Assembly: GCA_027353395.1 (NCBI GenBank) | Contig: DAIEHU010000145.1 | Location: 1 to 6,847 of the forward strand | Source: Desulfobacteraceae bacterium | Lineage (GTDB): Bacteria; Desulfobacterota; Desulfobacteria; Desulfobacterales; Desulfosalsimonadaceae | Length of the DNA: 6,847 nt | Direction of reading: 5' to 3' | Part shown: piece after piece, positions 6,454 to 6,847 of the stretch | How the letters are laid out: the number at the start of each line of letters is the position of its first letter | Position numbering within the stretch: position 1 is the stretch's first letter | Program-made: the position numbers and the translations under genes | Notes under the pieces: model-generated | Told to the model about the DNA's origin: nothing | Databases searched by the model: none | Seen by the model: the letters and a program-made list of their open reading frames with translations, nothing else

Positions 6454-6847
6454 CTATTTCGACGGTATAAACAATGTCGATATGGTCTGTGTCATGTCGA
6501 TACCTATGGTTGATCCGTTTATGACAGGCCGGCCGGTTGGTGTTTCGTAGCTGTTGGTTATGACCGTACCGCCGGTATTGGCATTTGCATAATCAACCGT
6601 TACCTGCTCAGGATCCGGGGTAAGCCTGAATAGCCTCAGAATAATGCCGTTATTGTTTTTTGATTCCTTTACGCCGGTAATCAGCGCATTGCTGCCGGTG
6701 GATGCAAGACTGTACGACAGGGGAAGGCTGCCGGTATGGATTGTCGTAACAACAGTCGTGAGCGGCGCGCTGAACGCATATCCCTCCGGCGTAAAAAATG
6801 CACCGGACGCATGCTGCAGAATCGCATAATCGAGCGTATGCGGGTCA
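6454..6847 (-). CDS. Glycoside hydrolase family 38 (alpha-mannosidase-like) C-terminal domain; 5' part outside the window
   Basis: Read on the minus strand from the right edge, an uninterrupted frame of 130 codons ends at TAG (6454-6456). It has no start in the window, so it is the 3' end of a larger gene. It begins DPHTLDYAILQHASG, resembling the GHTFDYAL.PH.G block of GH38 C-terminal domains. Next come AFSAPLTTVV and TGSLPLSYSL (the usual FN.PL.....G.LP..S), then ALITGVKESKNNNGIILRLF, the counterpart of the conserved V.LSA.K.AEDG.G.ILRLYE segment. It closes with MTQTISTLFIPSK, like the family ending that includes EI.T. The catalytic N-terminal GH38 domain with its nucleophile Asp would lie beyond the right edge. 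The family hydrolyses alpha-linked mannose in glycans. The gene is convergent to the TPR-family array. Assignment rests on motif recall, not on a search. Confidence 0.72.
   Translation of the reverse strand, partial: DPHTLDYAILQHASGAFFTPEGYAFSAPLTTVVTTIHTGSLPLSYSLASTGSNALITGVKESKNNNGIILRLFRLTPDPEQVTVDYANANTGGTVITNSYETPTGRPVINGSTIGIDMTQTISTLFIPSK

Noticed and set aside
6644..6829. A 61-residue plus-strand frame near the right edge
   Set aside because: It lies opposite the minus-strand GH38-like frame, which has family motifs along its length.

Overview
The window is a gene-dense stretch of bacterial DNA built mainly of one protein type: multi-pass membrane proteins with a C-terminal array of tetratricopeptide repeats (TPRs). 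Their layout matches the bacterial relatives of animal TMTC proteins: a GT-C-fold, lipid-sugar-dependent glycosyltransferase-like membrane half followed by TPRs. Two such genes are complete (1453-3315 and 3653-5932). A third is represented by its 3' part entering from the left edge (2-1159). A fourth is represented by its 5' part only (5994-6392). From the right edge, on the opposite strand, comes the 3' end of a gene whose product looks like the C-terminal domain of a glycoside hydrolase family 38 alpha-mannosidase (6454-6847).

The organism is probably a Gram-negative proteobacterium-like species, perhaps Desulfobacterota. This is an inference from the family of palindromic intergenic repeats (CGTCATGCCGG / CCGGAATGACG with ATCCAG / CTGGAT inner ends) and from the abundance of TPR/GT-C genes. 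No marker gene in the window fixes the taxonomy.

Layout: 2-1159, C-terminal part of TPR protein 1; 1160-1452, spacer filled by a nested palindromic repeat; 1453-3315, TPR protein 2; 3316-3652, spacer with a second copy of the repeat and an AT-rich possible promoter; 3653-5932, TPR protein 3; 5933-5993, short spacer with a GC-rich hairpin; 5994-6392, truncated TPR protein 4; about 6336-6453, unrecognised junction DNA; 6454-6847, GH38-like tail on the minus strand.

The four membrane/TPR genes fall into two subfamilies. Genes 2 and 3 are close paralogues over the membrane half. Genes 1 and 4 look like another subfamily, judged from opposite ends of the protein. If these are GT-C transferases, the membrane half would use a polyprenyl-linked sugar at the periplasmic face and the TPRs would bind acceptor proteins or partners. 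The neighbouring alpha-mannosidase-like gene is compatible with a mannose or glycan theme, but a functional link is inference only. The two points most worth a second look are the abrupt loss of homology in gene 4 near 6336, and the tandem array with palindromic repeats between its members.
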